Positions 1-10,073 of a DNA stretch of 64,000 bases are shown one piece after another; positions within the stretch are counted from its first letter, which is position 1; each line of letters begins with the position of its first letter. The stretch is from Firmicutes bacterium HGW-Firmicutes-9. Its GTDB lineage: Bacteria > Bacillota > Clostridia > Christensenellales > CAG-138. Made by a program: the position numbers and the translations under genes. The DNA is taken from NCBI GenBank assembly GCA_002841395.1, contig PGZM01000002.1:504201-568200 (forward strand), read 5' to 3'. The notes below the pieces were generated by a model. That model was not told where the DNA came from, did no database searches, and saw nothing but the letters and a program-made list of their open reading frames with translations.

Positions 1-563
1 CTCTTGGCGAGGATCATCGGGCTTGTCTCGTCCTCCCTGCGCCAGTTGCCGCGCACGAAGCTATGCGCCATGTGCCAATAGCCAATGTTCTCGCTATGCG
101 AGATATTGACGAGTTCGCCGATCTCGCCGCTGTCGATGATCGCCTTAAGCGTGTTGAAAAAGCGTGTGTAACGCAGCACGTGGCAAACGGCGGCGCGCTT
201 GCCCGTGCGCACGCTGGTGTCATAGATGCGCTTGAGCTCGTCCTCGTGTTTGGCGATGGGTTTTTCGAGCAGTACGTCGTATCCGCGCTCCATCGCGATG
301 CAAGCGGGCTCCACGTGCTGATTGTCCTGCGTCGCCACGAGCACCGCATCCGCCTCGATTCCGGCGGCGAGCGCATCCCGCCAGTCGGCAAAGACGGCGT
401 GTTCTGGGACGCCGTAGCGCGCGGCGAAAGCGTTTCTTCGCGCATCCCGCGGTTCGGCGACGGCAACAATCTGGAGCTGGTCAGGGGCAAGCAGCGCATA
501 CGGCGCATAGGCATCCATGCCGCGCGCGCCCGCACCGAGAACGATCATGCGAACGGGATTCAT
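1..563 (-). CDS. Gfo/Idh/MocA family oxidoreductase, N-terminal part (gene runs off the window start)
   Basis: Reverse-strand translation from ATG at 563: MNPVRMIVLGAGARGMDAYAPYALLAPDQLQIVAVAEPRDARRNAFAARYGVPEHAVFADWRDAL...VLVATQDNQHVEPACIAMERGYDVLLEKPIAK; Rossmann GxGxRG and EKPIA motifs. Not in the ORF track because it is truncated. Confidence 0.9.
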   Translation of the reverse strand, partial: MNPVRMIVLGAGARGMDAYAPYALLAPDQLQIVAVAEPRDARRNAFAARYGVPEHAVFADWRDALAAGIEADAVLVATQDNQHVEPACIAMERGYDVLLEKPIAKHEDELKRIYDTSVRTGKRAAVCHVLRYTRFFNTLKAIIDSGEIGELVNISHSENIGYWHMAHSFVRGNWRREDETSPMILAK

Positions 564-744
564 CGATAATTGATTCCTTTCACTTCAGTAAAATAAAACT
601 GAACGCAATTCGACTTGTCTCTACAAATCTGTTACGTTCAGTTTAACACGATGTTGCGGAAATGCAAGGATGGGTAACGATGTTATGCAGAACAAAAACG
701 CGCCCTCCTTCGAAGACGCGCAGTTTGCGAATGCACAATATTGT

Positions 745-978
745 TTAGTCCTGGCGATCTCTAGCCAATGGGAGGCCGACCACGTAGATTAGCCCGACGA
801 GGTTGAAGAAGAATCCGGTGAAAAAGTAACCGTGATATCCCTTTTTCTTCGCAAGTTTCGCCGTGAAGATTCCCATAATGATCCCCGGGATCAGAAAAGC
901 GCTAAGCCAAAGATACCAAAGATTCCCAGCAGCGACCATCATATCTGAGTAACTGCTCGAAATTGCGTTTATATCCAT
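745..978 (-). CDS. small hydrophobic membrane protein, unknown function
   Basis: 77 aa ORF with two hydrophobic segments; RBS-like aggagg upstream of ATG. Confidence 0.6.
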   Translation of the reverse strand: MDINAISSSYSDMMVAAGNLWYLWLSAFLIPGIIMGIFTAKLAKKKGYHGYFFTGFFFNLVGLIYVVGLPLARDRQD

Positions 979-1107
979 ATCGATATCCTCCTTTCATTTT
1001 CTACATCATACTACATCCAACCGTTTCGTCAATGACTTCTGTGTCAAAGTAACAAAACACCCGCACGGTTTCACCTTCCATGCGGGTATTGGTTTGCGTC
1101 TATTTGA

Positions 1108-1557
1108 TTAGTTCTGCAGTTTTGCGTTCATCGCCTGAATGCGTTTCTTCATCGCGCCATACTGACCGAGCCAGACGCCGATGTAGATTACGACGAATAT
1201 GCCGATATAAAGCAGGACGCCGGTCGCATTGTGCGGCATCCATCGTGCAAAATACGCGATCGGGAACGTTGCAAGCGTGGTCACGAGCAGATGCACCAGC
1301 GTCATCTTGAGCAGGCTCCACTTCTCCGCATCCCAGATGACCGAAGCGCCCGCCCATGCCGCGCCATAGATCATCGACAGCCCTGCCTGCAGCAGTACCG
1401 CGTTGAGTTCGCCGCCCATTTGTTGCGCAAATGCCGGAACAACAGCATAATAAGCGCCATCTCCAACAAAAACCGAAATCAGAATCGTGATCACCGTGCT
1501 GCTCGCAAGACCGATCGGCATACCGAACAGACAGCGTTTGAGTATTTCTTTCCTCAT
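1108..1557 (-). CDS. DUF3021-like four-helix membrane protein
   Basis: 149 aa, four hydrophobic segments, directly downstream of a LytTR regulator (typical pair). Confidence 0.7.
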   Translation of the reverse strand: MRKEILKRCLFGMPIGLASSTVITILISVFVGDGAYYAVVPAFAQQMGGELNAVLLQAGLSMIYGAAWAGASVIWDAEKWSLLKMTLVHLLVTTLATFPIAYFARWMPHNATGVLLYIGIFVVIYIGVWLGQYGAMKKRIQAMNAKLQN

Positions 1558-1569
1558 AATAGTATCTCC

Positions 1570-2010
1570 TTATAGTCCCAATACTTGTTTGATCTTCGCG
1601 ACATACCTGCGTGAAACATAGGTCACCGCGTCGTTCTTCATCCGCACACAAATCGTTCCCGCAAAGCTCAGGTCAAACCCGCGAATCCACGCGAGATTGA
1701 CGATCTCAGCATTACTGATGCGAACGAACCGCTTCGCGTCCAGACGCTCTTCCAGCTCATACAGCCGCTGCCGCATCTGAAATCGTCCCCCCAGCGTCTC
1801 TGTGTACACCTTGCCCCCCTCGGCAAACGCGCGCAGTATCTCCTCCTGTGTGAGGATGACCGCTTCGTCCTCCCGGAACCCGACGATCACCTGCGGCGCA
1901 TCCTGTGACAATTTCCGCACGAGTTGCTGTATTTCGTCGGTCACTTTGCTGGTGCAGATCACCACCGTTGTTTCTTCACAAGCGGCGTCTACCTTTACTT
2001 CGATCTTCAC
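1570..2010 (-). CDS. LytTR-type DNA-binding response regulator without receiver domain
   Basis: LytTR features: YELEERLDAKRFVRISNAEIVNLAWI...VSRRYVAKIKQVLGL. Confidence 0.85.
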   Translation of the reverse strand: MKIEVKVDAACEETTVVICTSKVTDEIQQLVRKLSQDAPQVIVGFREDEAVILTQEEILRAFAEGGKVYTETLGGRFQMRQRLYELEERLDAKRFVRISNAEIVNLAWIRGFDLSFAGTICVRMKNDAVTYVSRRYVAKIKQVLGL

Positions 2011-2162
2011 TTGTTCACCCCCTCGTTACAAGAGCAGTATAGCCAATCAAGTTTTATTGCGCGACCGATTTGCGATAGGCGGTCGAAATTTGCATATGAA
2101 CGGCTTACATTGCAAATTCAAAGAAAAAAACGCCGCAAAGCGCGGCGCATGAAGTTATGTTG

Positions 2163-2852
2163 TTATGCCAGTGCAAGCATGAGCGCTTTATTTGCGTGAA
2201 TCTCGGTCGTGTCGAATAACGGCAGCGTGACGTCCTTATCAGAGACGATCAACCCCAGCTCTGTACAGCCGAGCAAAATCCCCTGTGCGCCGCGTTGCTG
2301 GAGCGATTCGATCACGCGCAGGTATTCCGCACGGGATTCCTCCTTCACGACGCCAAGGCAGAGTTCCTCGAAGATCACGCGGTTGACGAGATCGATGTCG
2401 TCTCCTTCCGGAATCAGCACATCGATGCCGCGCTCAACCAACTTGTCGCGGTAGAACTCCTGCGTCATGGTATATTTCGTGCCGAGTAGCCCAACGCGGG
2501 TCACCCCTCGCTCTTGCAAGCGTTCTGCCGCCGCTTCCGCGATGTGTACGAGCGGCACATGAATGCGCGCCTGCACCTGCGGGGCAACCTTGTGCAGCGT
2601 GTTGGTGCAGATGAGGATCATATCCGCGCCTGCGCTTTCGAGCCGCGCGGCGACGCCACCAAGCAGAGCTGCGGCTTTGTCCCATTCGCCGCTGGACATC
2701 AACGCCTCCACCTCAAAGAAATCAACGCTATAGAGCAAAATCTTCGCGGAGTGCAGCCCGCCGAGCGCGTCTTTTACGCCCTCGTTGATCAGCTGATAAT
2801 ACGTTATCGTACTTTCCCAGCTCATGCCGCCGATGAGTCCGATGGTTTTCAT
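2163..2852 (-). CDS. aspartate/glutamate racemase family protein
   Basis: MKTIGLIGGMSWESTITYYQLINEGV; CTNTLHKVA and GCTELGLI racemase motifs. Confidence 0.9.
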   Translation of the reverse strand: MKTIGLIGGMSWESTITYYQLINEGVKDALGGLHSAKILLYSVDFFEVEALMSSGEWDKAAALLGGVAARLESAGADMILICTNTLHKVAPQVQARIHVPLVHIAEAAAERLQERGVTRVGLLGTKYTMTQEFYRDKLVERGIDVLIPEGDDIDLVNRVIFEELCLGVVKEESRAEYLRVIESLQQRGAQGILLGCTELGLIVSDKDVTLPLFDTTEIHANKALMLALA

Positions 2853-3364
2853 GACAGTTCCTCCCATTCGGTTGATTTTGCTTTCTCTATTTCGCCCGCG
2901 AGTTTACCCAGCGCGTCTCCGGCGACGCGATAGACTGTCCATTCGTCCATCGGTACCGCGCCAAGCGAGAGATAGAAATCGATACTAGGCTTGTTCCAGT
3001 CGAGGCAGGCCCACTCCAGCCTGCCGCAGCCGCGTTCGCGCGCAATCTGCGCAAGCCGCATCAAAATCGCCTTGCCGTAGCCTTTGCCGCGATGTTCAGG
3101 CAGTACAAACAGATCTTCCAGATAGATGCCGCCTCTGCCGAGGAAGGTTGAGAAGTTGTGGAAATACAGCGCGAAACCGACCTCGACGCCGTCTTCCATG
3201 GCGAAGAACGCCTCCGCAACACGACGCTGAAACAGCCAGTCGGTGAGAATTTCTTCTGTCGCGACCACATCATCAAGCATGTGTTCGTAGTCCGCCAGTG
3301 CGCGGATGAATGTAAGTAGTAAGGCAGTGTCTTTTTGTTCTGCCGGGCGAAATGTTAATTGCAT
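2849..3364 (-). CDS. GNAT family N-acetyltransferase
   Basis: LEDLFVLPEHRGKGYGKAIL acetyl-CoA binding motif; ATGA overlap with downstream racemase. Confidence 0.88.
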   Translation of the reverse strand: MQLTFRPAEQKDTALLLTFIRALADYEHMLDDVVATEEILTDWLFQRRVAEAFFAMEDGVEVGFALYFHNFSTFLGRGGIYLEDLFVLPEHRGKGYGKAILMRLAQIARERGCGRLEWACLDWNKPSIDFYLSLGAVPMDEWTVYRVAGDALGKLAGEIEKAKSTEWEELS

Positions 3365-3382
3365 TTTTATTTTCTCCTTCAC

Positions 3383-3796
3383 TCAAAGGTTCTTCGTGAA
3401 ATAATAGCGCTGCCCAGTGACGGGATATTCTTCCAGCACAAAGGCATCCTGATATCCGTGTTTTCGATAAAATGCAGGCGCTTGAAAGCTGAATGTATCC
3501 AGGAAAGCATACTTACATCCGCGTTCTTTTGCTGTCTTCTCGGCCTGCTGCAAAATCTCGCTGCCGATGTTCTTCCCGCGAAGTTTCTCACTCACCCAGA
3601 GGAACTTGACCGTCAACCATTTTCCGTGTGTGTTTCCGATCAGCCCCGCAATAATCTTTCCCGTTTCATCTTTTAAATATATGCCCAAGTCCTTTGGGTT
3701 CTTATCTTCCAGATGTTCTAAATTATAGGATAGCAAGCCTTCAAAAATATCTCTCTGGCTGTTCTCCTCAATATGATCCGTGATTTCAAAATTCAT
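3383..3796 (-). CDS. GNAT family N-acetyltransferase
   Basis: LWVSEKLRGKNIGSEILQQAEKTAKERGCKYAFLDTFSFQAPAFYRKHGY. Confidence 0.88.
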   Translation of the reverse strand: MNFEITDHIEENSQRDIFEGLLSYNLEHLEDKNPKDLGIYLKDETGKIIAGLIGNTHGKWLTVKFLWVSEKLRGKNIGSEILQQAEKTAKERGCKYAFLDTFSFQAPAFYRKHGYQDAFVLEEYPVTGQRYYFTKNL

Positions 3797-3936
3797 GTTC
3801 AATTCCTCTCGGGTTCAGCGACAGATCGCCGCGGATGCCGCCTTTTTGTACGAAAGAAGCCGATACTCGCGTAATCGGCTTTTTCAGTTGCGTTTGTTTT
3901 GTTCGTTTCAGTGATTGCGGCTCGATCACTGCGAGT

Positions 3937-4365
3937 TTAAATTCGCAGACTGCCGTCTCCGCCCATTGCCGCTACCATTTCTTCGATGTGTTCCACCGGA
4001 AACGGCGGATCGCAAAGCGGCTTCATCGCGATGCTCATCAGCTTCATCGGGTTATCGTCCGCCGCAACTCGGTTTGAAGATAGTGTTCCGCAGCGTCGGC
4101 AACGATGGATCACCGCCCATTCGCCTCCCTTGCGTACCCAGACAGCAACAGCGTCCATCACGCCGCCGCAATCGGATTCCCGATCGCCGGGCTCGACGTC
4201 TACATGTTGGCTGGAAAGGCAGTTGGGACAGTGATTGCGATGATCACTTCCGGCGCCGGATGGGATCACCTCTCGCCCGCAGACTTTGCATGTAAAAATA
4301 TCGTTGCAGGCGTGTGTTTTGTAATAGCCTTTGTCAAATTGCTTCCGTTTGTTTTCGCGATTCAC
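3937..4365 (-). CDS. RNHCP-domain protein
   Basis: Cys-rich translation with literal RNHCPNCLSS motif; GTG start preceded by GGAGG. Confidence 0.75.
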   Translation of the reverse strand: MNRENKRKQFDKGYYKTHACNDIFTCKVCGREVIPSGAGSDHRNHCPNCLSSQHVDVEPGDRESDCGGVMDAVAVWVRKGGEWAVIHRCRRCGTLSSNRVAADDNPMKLMSIAMKPLCDPPFPVEHIEEMVAAMGGDGSLRI

Positions 4366-4741
4366 GAGATATATCCTCCAAAAAGTATTGTTGTTCCTTT
4401 TGGGAGGAATGCGCTGATTTATTTGTCGCAAACCTCCCGGTTCGCAACAATAGCCACGTAATTCAATCTATTCAAAAAAAATAAATCTCCTTTCAATTAA
4501 CTGTTCTATTGGTTCATTTCGAGCCTACCCCGAAATACTGCTTGAAGAATTTCTACACAGCAGATTTATTATAACAAATGCAATCAGAAAAACAATTGAT
4601 TTTGCCTGTTTTGCTGTGATGTTTACAGAATTGCATGCGTTTTATTTGCCAAATGACAATTAACCAGCAAGTCTCTAGTTGCAAATGGCTCATATAACAA
4701 TATAAGCCCGCAGGTTCTATCCTACGGGCTTATATAAAAGC

Positions 4742-4817
4742 TGGCGCGCCTGGCAGGATTTGAACCTGCGACCTACCGGTTCGTAGCCGGGCACTCTATC
4801 CACTGAGCTACAAGCGC
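4742..4817 (-). tRNA. tRNA-Arg (anticodon ACG), CCA encoded
   Basis: Cloverleaf on minus strand: GCGCTTGTAGCTCAGTGGATAGAGTGCCCGGCTACGAACCGGTAGGTCGCAGGTTCAAATCCTGCCAGGCGCGCCA; anticodon loop CTACGAA. Confidence 0.95.
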
Positions 4818-4938
4818 ATGCACTTTCGCGTGCTTGATTATTTTAACCACTGGCGCGTGAAATGTCAAGCACAGAATGCATCGCAAAACACGTTTTTGCG
4901 CATTTTCAAAAAATACTTCGCGCGCTGTTGAGGATGCC

Positions 4939-6150
4939 TTATCCCTTGCTTTTCATCCGGTCGATCATCCGATAACCCTGACCGACAAAGACGCCCGTCG
5001 CCTTTGCTTCGCTTTCGGTATAGCGCGCAGTTCTCCCTGCGCTGTCGCCCTTTCGATAGAGCGCGAACGGCACAGGTTCTGCGGAGTGCGTGCGGATCTG
5101 GATCGGCGTGGGATGATCCGGCAGCACGAGAATCGCGTAATCTTCGCCGCAGGTTTCCAAATACTCAAACACGGGCTTGATCACCTGCGAGTCGATCTGC
5201 TCGATGGAATACACTTTTTCCTTTACCTGACCATGATGGCCGCACTCGTCCGCCGCCTCGATATGCAGATAGACAAAGTCCGCCCCGTTTTTGAGCACGT
5301 CGATTGCCGCCGCAGCTTTCCCGGTGAAGTTTGTCTCAAACGTACCCGTTGCGCCCTCCACCTTGACGACTTGCATGCCGGCGCACTGTCCGATTCCCTG
5401 AATCAGATCGACTGCGGAAATTACTGCGCCGTGAAGACCGGTTTTCTCATAAAAAGGCGTGAGCGCAGGCCTTCTGCCCTCGCCCCAGAACCAGATTGCG
5501 TTTGCGGGGTTCTTTCCCGCGGCAACGCGCGCCAGATTGACCGGATGATCCTTCAATAGTACATACGCCTCTTTCATCCAGTGCGACAGCAGCTCAGCAT
5601 TCTTGCCCGAAGGCAATTTGCCCGCAACTAGCTTCCCCGTGAAATCGTGTGGCGGTGTTAGTTCCGCGCCGGTTTCAGCGTGATTCATCACGAAGCAATG
5701 CCGGTAGGAAAACCCGGGATACAGCCGCACGCCTTCGCTCGAAAGACGGGCATCCAGGAACTCGATCAGTTCGCGCGCTTCCTCTGTGGAGATTTCGCCC
5801 GCGCTGTAGTCGACCATCGTCGTATCGGCGATGTCGGATTCATCCGAAAGCGTCACAAGATTGCAGCGGTACGTCACGTCGGACTCCGCAAGATCGATAC
5901 CAAGACTCGCTGCCTCCAGCGGAGAACGGCCGGTATAGTAGCGCACGGGATCATAGCCGAATACGGAGAGGTTCGCCGTGTCACTGCCGGGTTTCATTCC
6001 GTCCGGCACGGTCTTCACAAGCCCAAACTCTCCATCGCGCGCAAATCGATCCATAAACGGGTGCTGCGCCACTTCCAGCGGGGTTTTTCCGCCGAGCGCT
6101 TCCACAGCCCAATCCGCCATTCCGTCGCCTAAGATTACCGCCAGTTTCAT
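4939..6150 (-). CDS. apgM: cofactor-independent phosphoglycerate mutase, archaeal-type (ApgM family)
   Basis: MKLAVILGDGMADWAVEALGGKTPLEVAQHPFMDRFARDGEFGLVKTVPDGMKPGSDTANLSVFGYDP family signature. Confidence 0.85.
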   Translation of the reverse strand: MKLAVILGDGMADWAVEALGGKTPLEVAQHPFMDRFARDGEFGLVKTVPDGMKPGSDTANLSVFGYDPVRYYTGRSPLEAASLGIDLAESDVTYRCNLVTLSDESDIADTTMVDYSAGEISTEEARELIEFLDARLSSEGVRLYPGFSYRHCFVMNHAETGAELTPPHDFTGKLVAGKLPSGKNAELLSHWMKEAYVLLKDHPVNLARVAAGKNPANAIWFWGEGRRPALTPFYEKTGLHGAVISAVDLIQGIGQCAGMQVVKVEGATGTFETNFTGKAAAAIDVLKNGADFVYLHIEAADECGHHGQVKEKVYSIEQIDSQVIKPVFEYLETCGEDYAILVLPDHPTPIQIRTHSAEPVPFALYRKGDSAGRTARYTESEAKATGVFVGQGYRMIDRMKSKG

Positions 6151-6202
6151 CGTTCCGTTACTCCAACCATCGATACCGTTCTTGTTCTGATTATATTCAC
6201 GA

Positions 6203-7315
6203 TCAAACGTCGCGCTTTCCGAAATACTGATACAGCGTGCAGGGCATGCCGCCGTTGGTCAGCTTTCTGCGTTTGTCAGCGCGCGCACCGTAGACCTGTT
6301 CAAACTCGCGCATGCCGGTGAAGACATTGACGCTCCAACCAGGATGCGGCGAAAACACGCGGCGCATAATGAGGTACAGCCGCTTTGCTTCGTCTTTGTC
6401 CATCATCCGCTCGCCGTACGGCGGGTTGCAGACGATGATGCCACTCTTCTCCGTGACAGAGAAGCTCTTGATATCCTGCACGCGCCAGTCGCAGAACACG
6501 CCCGCTTTCTTCGCGTGCTTCTTGCAAAGATCGATGCTCCGCTCGTCGATGTCAAACCCGCGCACGTCGATTTTCTGGTTCGTGCGCGCATCCAGCGCAT
6601 TCTGACGCTCACGCGTCCAGATGCCCTGATCAAAGAACCACCAGCTCTCGGCGGCAAACGAGCGGCCAAGTCCCGGCGCTATGTTCTGCGCGATCATCGC
6701 GGCCTCGATCGGCATCGTGCCGGAGCCGCACATCGGATCGATCAGGGTGCTGTCCGGGCGGAAGCGCGAAAGCTGCACAATCGCAGCTCCCAGCGTTTCG
6801 GAAAGCGGCGCCGCAACGTTATAGGTGCGATAACCTCTGCGCGAAAGTCCCGCACCGCAGCAGTCGAGGCATAGCGAAACGTGGTTTCGAAGGATGCCTA
6901 CCTCTACGATGATCTCACTTCCGCCTTCGGGAATCACCTGCGTGCGATAAGCCGTCTTGAGGTTCTCGACGATCGCCTTTTTCACGATACTCTGACAGTC
7001 GCTGACGGAAAACAGCGTGCTTTTTGCGGATTTACCCGTCACGTGAATGTTCGTCTCGGGCTTGAGAAACTGCTTCCAGCGCACGGCTTTGGTTTTTTCA
7101 AATAGTTCATCAAACGTTTCGGCATCAAACTCATCTACGACAAGCAGCACGCGCTCCGCCGTTCTCAGCCACAAAAGCGACTTGACCATCGTCTCCATAC
7201 CGCCAGAAAAGGACACGCGCGCGTCCGCCGTCTCCAGCACTTCGATATCGAGGTCGTGCAGCTGTCTTGTTACCAGCGACTCCAGACCTAATTTACAGGT
7301 TGCAATAAATTTCAT
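6203..7315 (-). CDS. THUMP-domain class I SAM-dependent RNA methyltransferase (RlmL/YpsC-like)
   Basis: TLIDPMCGSGTMPIEAAMIAQNIAPG and IVCNPPYGERM motifs. Confidence 0.88.
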   Translation of the reverse strand: MKFIATCKLGLESLVTRQLHDLDIEVLETADARVSFSGGMETMVKSLLWLRTAERVLLVVDEFDAETFDELFEKTKAVRWKQFLKPETNIHVTGKSAKSTLFSVSDCQSIVKKAIVENLKTAYRTQVIPEGGSEIIVEVGILRNHVSLCLDCCGAGLSRRGYRTYNVAAPLSETLGAAIVQLSRFRPDSTLIDPMCGSGTMPIEAAMIAQNIAPGLGRSFAAESWWFFDQGIWTRERQNALDARTNQKIDVRGFDIDERSIDLCKKHAKKAGVFCDWRVQDIKSFSVTEKSGIIVCNPPYGERMMDKDEAKRLYLIMRRVFSPHPGWSVNVFTGMREFEQVYGARADKRRKLTNGGMPCTLYQYFGKRDV

Positions 7316-7365
7316 CGATTCTCCTCAGGGTAATCGTTTTGTTCTCTTTGTTTCACAACAGGCGT

Positions 7366-9090
7366 TTACACAGGCTCGTCCGGCTTTGGGGCAAACGGCT
7401 CCAGCTTGACCAGCGCGTTCTTCAGCCTCGACTTTGAGACGCGGTAGATTTCGCCGATCTCCTCTATCGTGATGGTCTCGCCGCAGTTGGTGCGGCCAAG
7501 GTATTCCAGCGCCGCCGCAAACGAAATCTCCTGCTCGGCAGAGATGCGCGGAAACTTCTTTTTCAAGCTCTCGACATACCGCCGGAAGATATTCGCGGCT
7601 TCCGCCGTGCATTCCTCGCGGCAATTGCCGAGCATGAACTGCATGAGCACCTGCATCACGCCTTCATACGATGCGGGCAGTTTGTAGTCCAGCTCCAGCA
7701 GACTCACACGGCCTTTGATCCAGCGGCCGTTGAGATACGCCATATACGGCTCTTTCGCGCTGAGGTGCTTGAGCATGCCGAATACCGCGCGCTTGAGTTC
7801 GTCCGGCTGATCGGTACGCAGCAGGAAGTCCCGCAGGATATGCTCCGCGTTTTTGTCCGCGAACGTAAACACGAGAGAAAGCATGCTGCGTTTGACCCGC
7901 GTGTCGGAGAGTGAAATCGCCCAGATGAGCAGGTCGCGAAACGCGGCGTCGTCTTTCCAGACACGGTTGAGTTCATCGTGCGGCAGCGCGAGCGTGCGGT
8001 TCAGGTGGTTGAGTCTGCGGAATGCTTCCGAAAACGGAACCTGATACGGGATGATCCACTTTGCATTCGGTCGTTTGCCTGCGCTGTCCGTGTGCTTGCA
8101 CTGGTTCAGATAATACTTTGCGACCGTGTCGCGCGGGTCGATCCGCAAGAGCTTCTGATAATACGTCTTTGCGCCTTCCGCATCGCCCTGCATAAAGCGC
8201 GCATAACCGAGCTTATGCAGCACGTTTTCATCGTATGGCATGATATGCATCATCTGCGTGAGGGTCTTCTCCGCGTCTGCAAACCGTTCCAGATCGAGCT
8301 GTAGAACCGCGATGCTATGCAGCTCCTCCGGTTCCAGCGCGCGCAGGTTGAGCATCACATCCAGCCGCGCGATTGCGGCGTCCTTGTTGCCTTCTTCGAT
8401 CTCATTCAGCGCAAGCGTGCTGTTGGCAAGCACGTTTCCTGCGTCTTCAGCGAGTATACCGTCTGCGATTAGTTTGGCTTCCTCACGTCTGTTTGCGACA
8501 AAATACGCAACCGACAGCTGCTCACGAATCTTGATCGACTTCGGCGTCTGGCGATAGCGTCGTTCCAGTTCTTCCACCGCATAACCAACCTCGCCGCTTG
8601 CAAGAAGCGAGCGCGCGAAGTGCGTGACCGCGTTATCCTCATAGTCGTCGTCGCCGCGCAATCCCGTGGTTTCAAACATTGCGTCGTCGTCATCGATGAG
8701 ATCGAGGAAATCCTCCGCATCCGCGGCGAATTCGCCGTCTGGCTCCAGCTCCAGATAGTCTTCGAGGCTGTCTGCCGCGCGGTCATAGTCCTGCAGGCCA
8801 AAATAGTTGCAGGCAATGCCAAAATGGCACTCCGCGGGCGCATCGTCGCGATCCGCGAGAAGGCGAAACAGGATTCGGTTGCTCTCCTCAAACCGCTGCA
8901 TTTGGCTCAATATTTCAGCAAGAGCGATTGTGATCTCCGCGTCCTCCGGGGCGCGCTCATACGCCTCGCGGTATTTGAAAACAGCCGCGATCAAATCATT
9001 TTTCTCCAGCTCCTTCGCGCCGCGCTTCATATAGAACGTCGCGCCCTGCGAGAACGGGATCACTTTTCCGGTGTTATTCTTCTTCATCAT
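7366..9090 (-). CDS. TPR-repeat protein
   Basis: repeated tetratricopeptide-like helices (e.g. AECHFGIACNYFGLQDYDRAADSLEDYLELEPDG). Confidence 0.75.
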   Translation of the reverse strand: MMKKNNTGKVIPFSQGATFYMKRGAKELEKNDLIAAVFKYREAYERAPEDAEITIALAEILSQMQRFEESNRILFRLLADRDDAPAECHFGIACNYFGLQDYDRAADSLEDYLELEPDGEFAADAEDFLDLIDDDDAMFETTGLRGDDDYEDNAVTHFARSLLASGEVGYAVEELERRYRQTPKSIKIREQLSVAYFVANRREEAKLIADGILAEDAGNVLANSTLALNEIEEGNKDAAIARLDVMLNLRALEPEELHSIAVLQLDLERFADAEKTLTQMMHIMPYDENVLHKLGYARFMQGDAEGAKTYYQKLLRIDPRDTVAKYYLNQCKHTDSAGKRPNAKWIIPYQVPFSEAFRRLNHLNRTLALPHDELNRVWKDDAAFRDLLIWAISLSDTRVKRSMLSLVFTFADKNAEHILRDFLLRTDQPDELKRAVFGMLKHLSAKEPYMAYLNGRWIKGRVSLLELDYKLPASYEGVMQVLMQFMLGNCREECTAEAANIFRRYVESLKKKFPRISAEQEISFAAALEYLGRTNCGETITIEEIGEIYRVSKSRLKNALVKLEPFAPKPDEPV

Positions 9091-10012
9091 CTCTTGACGT
9101 CGCTGTTTTCTGCAGCGAACGTAGGTCCTCTTCGGTAAACTGATAAATCTTGTCACAGAAACGGCAGGTCACCTCCGCGCCGTGATCTTCGTCGATCATT
9201 GCGGCCAACTCTTCGTGGCCTGTCGAGATCAGCGCGCGCTCAATGCGCTCACGCGAGCAATCGCAGCGGTAGAGCGGCTCCCGCTCGCCGACATACACAA
9301 GCCCAAACTCGCCAAACGCACTTTCCAGCAGCTGTTCCGGCGTTTCGCCAGCGTCCAGCCGCTCGGAGAATCGCGCGATATCCTCGCTCTTTACCTGTAG
9401 CTTGTCGATCACTTCATCCGGGCACCCGGGCAAGGGCTCCGCAAACACGCCGGCAGCCGCGCGAACTTCGCCGGTCTGCGAACGAACGCGCACGCCGAGA
9501 TAAACAAGCGCGGGACGCTGCAAGCTCGCGGCATAATAATTTGCAAAATCGATTGCAATTTCACCCGAAACGAGATTGCTCACGCCGACATACGGTTCCT
9601 TCAAACCGAGATCGCTGACCACGGAGAGTTTTCCGCTGTGTCCGACAAAGCCGCCGACATCGAGCTTGCCGATCTCGTTGACGGGCAGCTCCACTTCAGG
9701 ATTCAAGACGCTTCCTTTGATCTCCAACCGGCTGTTACCTGTGCAGATCATGCTGCCCGCAGGTCCGTCGCCCTTGAGGATTGTGGAAACGAGATCATGT
9801 TCGCCCTTTAAATCCGTACTCATGATGGCGGTCATCATGAGCTGGCGGCCGAGTGCCGCCGTTGCCACGCGGGAAAGGTTCAATAGATTCTTTGCCTCGC
9901 TGACGAGGTTTGTGCCGTCGATAAACATGATTCGCACCATGCCGTCCGCCGCCACACATTGGATCAGTCGGTCTTTTCGTTCCGGTCTATATAATAAAAC
10001 GTTGTCTTTCAT
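9074..10012 (-). CDS. hslO: Hsp33 redox-regulated molecular chaperone
   Basis: VGGFVGHSGKLSVVSDLG...; C-terminal CDCS...CRFCDKIY zinc cysteines. Confidence 0.95.
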   Translation of the reverse strand: MKDNVLLYRPERKDRLIQCVAADGMVRIMFIDGTNLVSEAKNLLNLSRVATAALGRQLMMTAIMSTDLKGEHDLVSTILKGDGPAGSMICTGNSRLEIKGSVLNPEVELPVNEIGKLDVGGFVGHSGKLSVVSDLGLKEPYVGVSNLVSGEIAIDFANYYAASLQRPALVYLGVRVRSQTGEVRAAAGVFAEPLPGCPDEVIDKLQVKSEDIARFSERLDAGETPEQLLESAFGEFGLVYVGEREPLYRCDCSRERIERALISTGHEELAAMIDEDHGAEVTCRFCDKIYQFTEEDLRSLQKTATSRDDEEE

Positions 10013-10073
10013 TTGCTTCTTTGGTTCTCTTTCTTACTTATATAATATTGTTCGGTTCTGCCGTTTCCGGCAT

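Noticed and set aside
14-569. ORFs 14..535 (-) and 63..569 (+) as genes
   Set aside because: Out-of-frame or antisense readings of the truncated Gfo/Idh oxidoreductase (1..563 minus), which has clear family motifs
4699-4740. Terminator after tRNA-Arg (TATAAGCCCGCAGG...TCCTACGGGCTTATA)
   Set aside because: Good hairpin but imperfect stem and no convincing U-tract; not called as a feature
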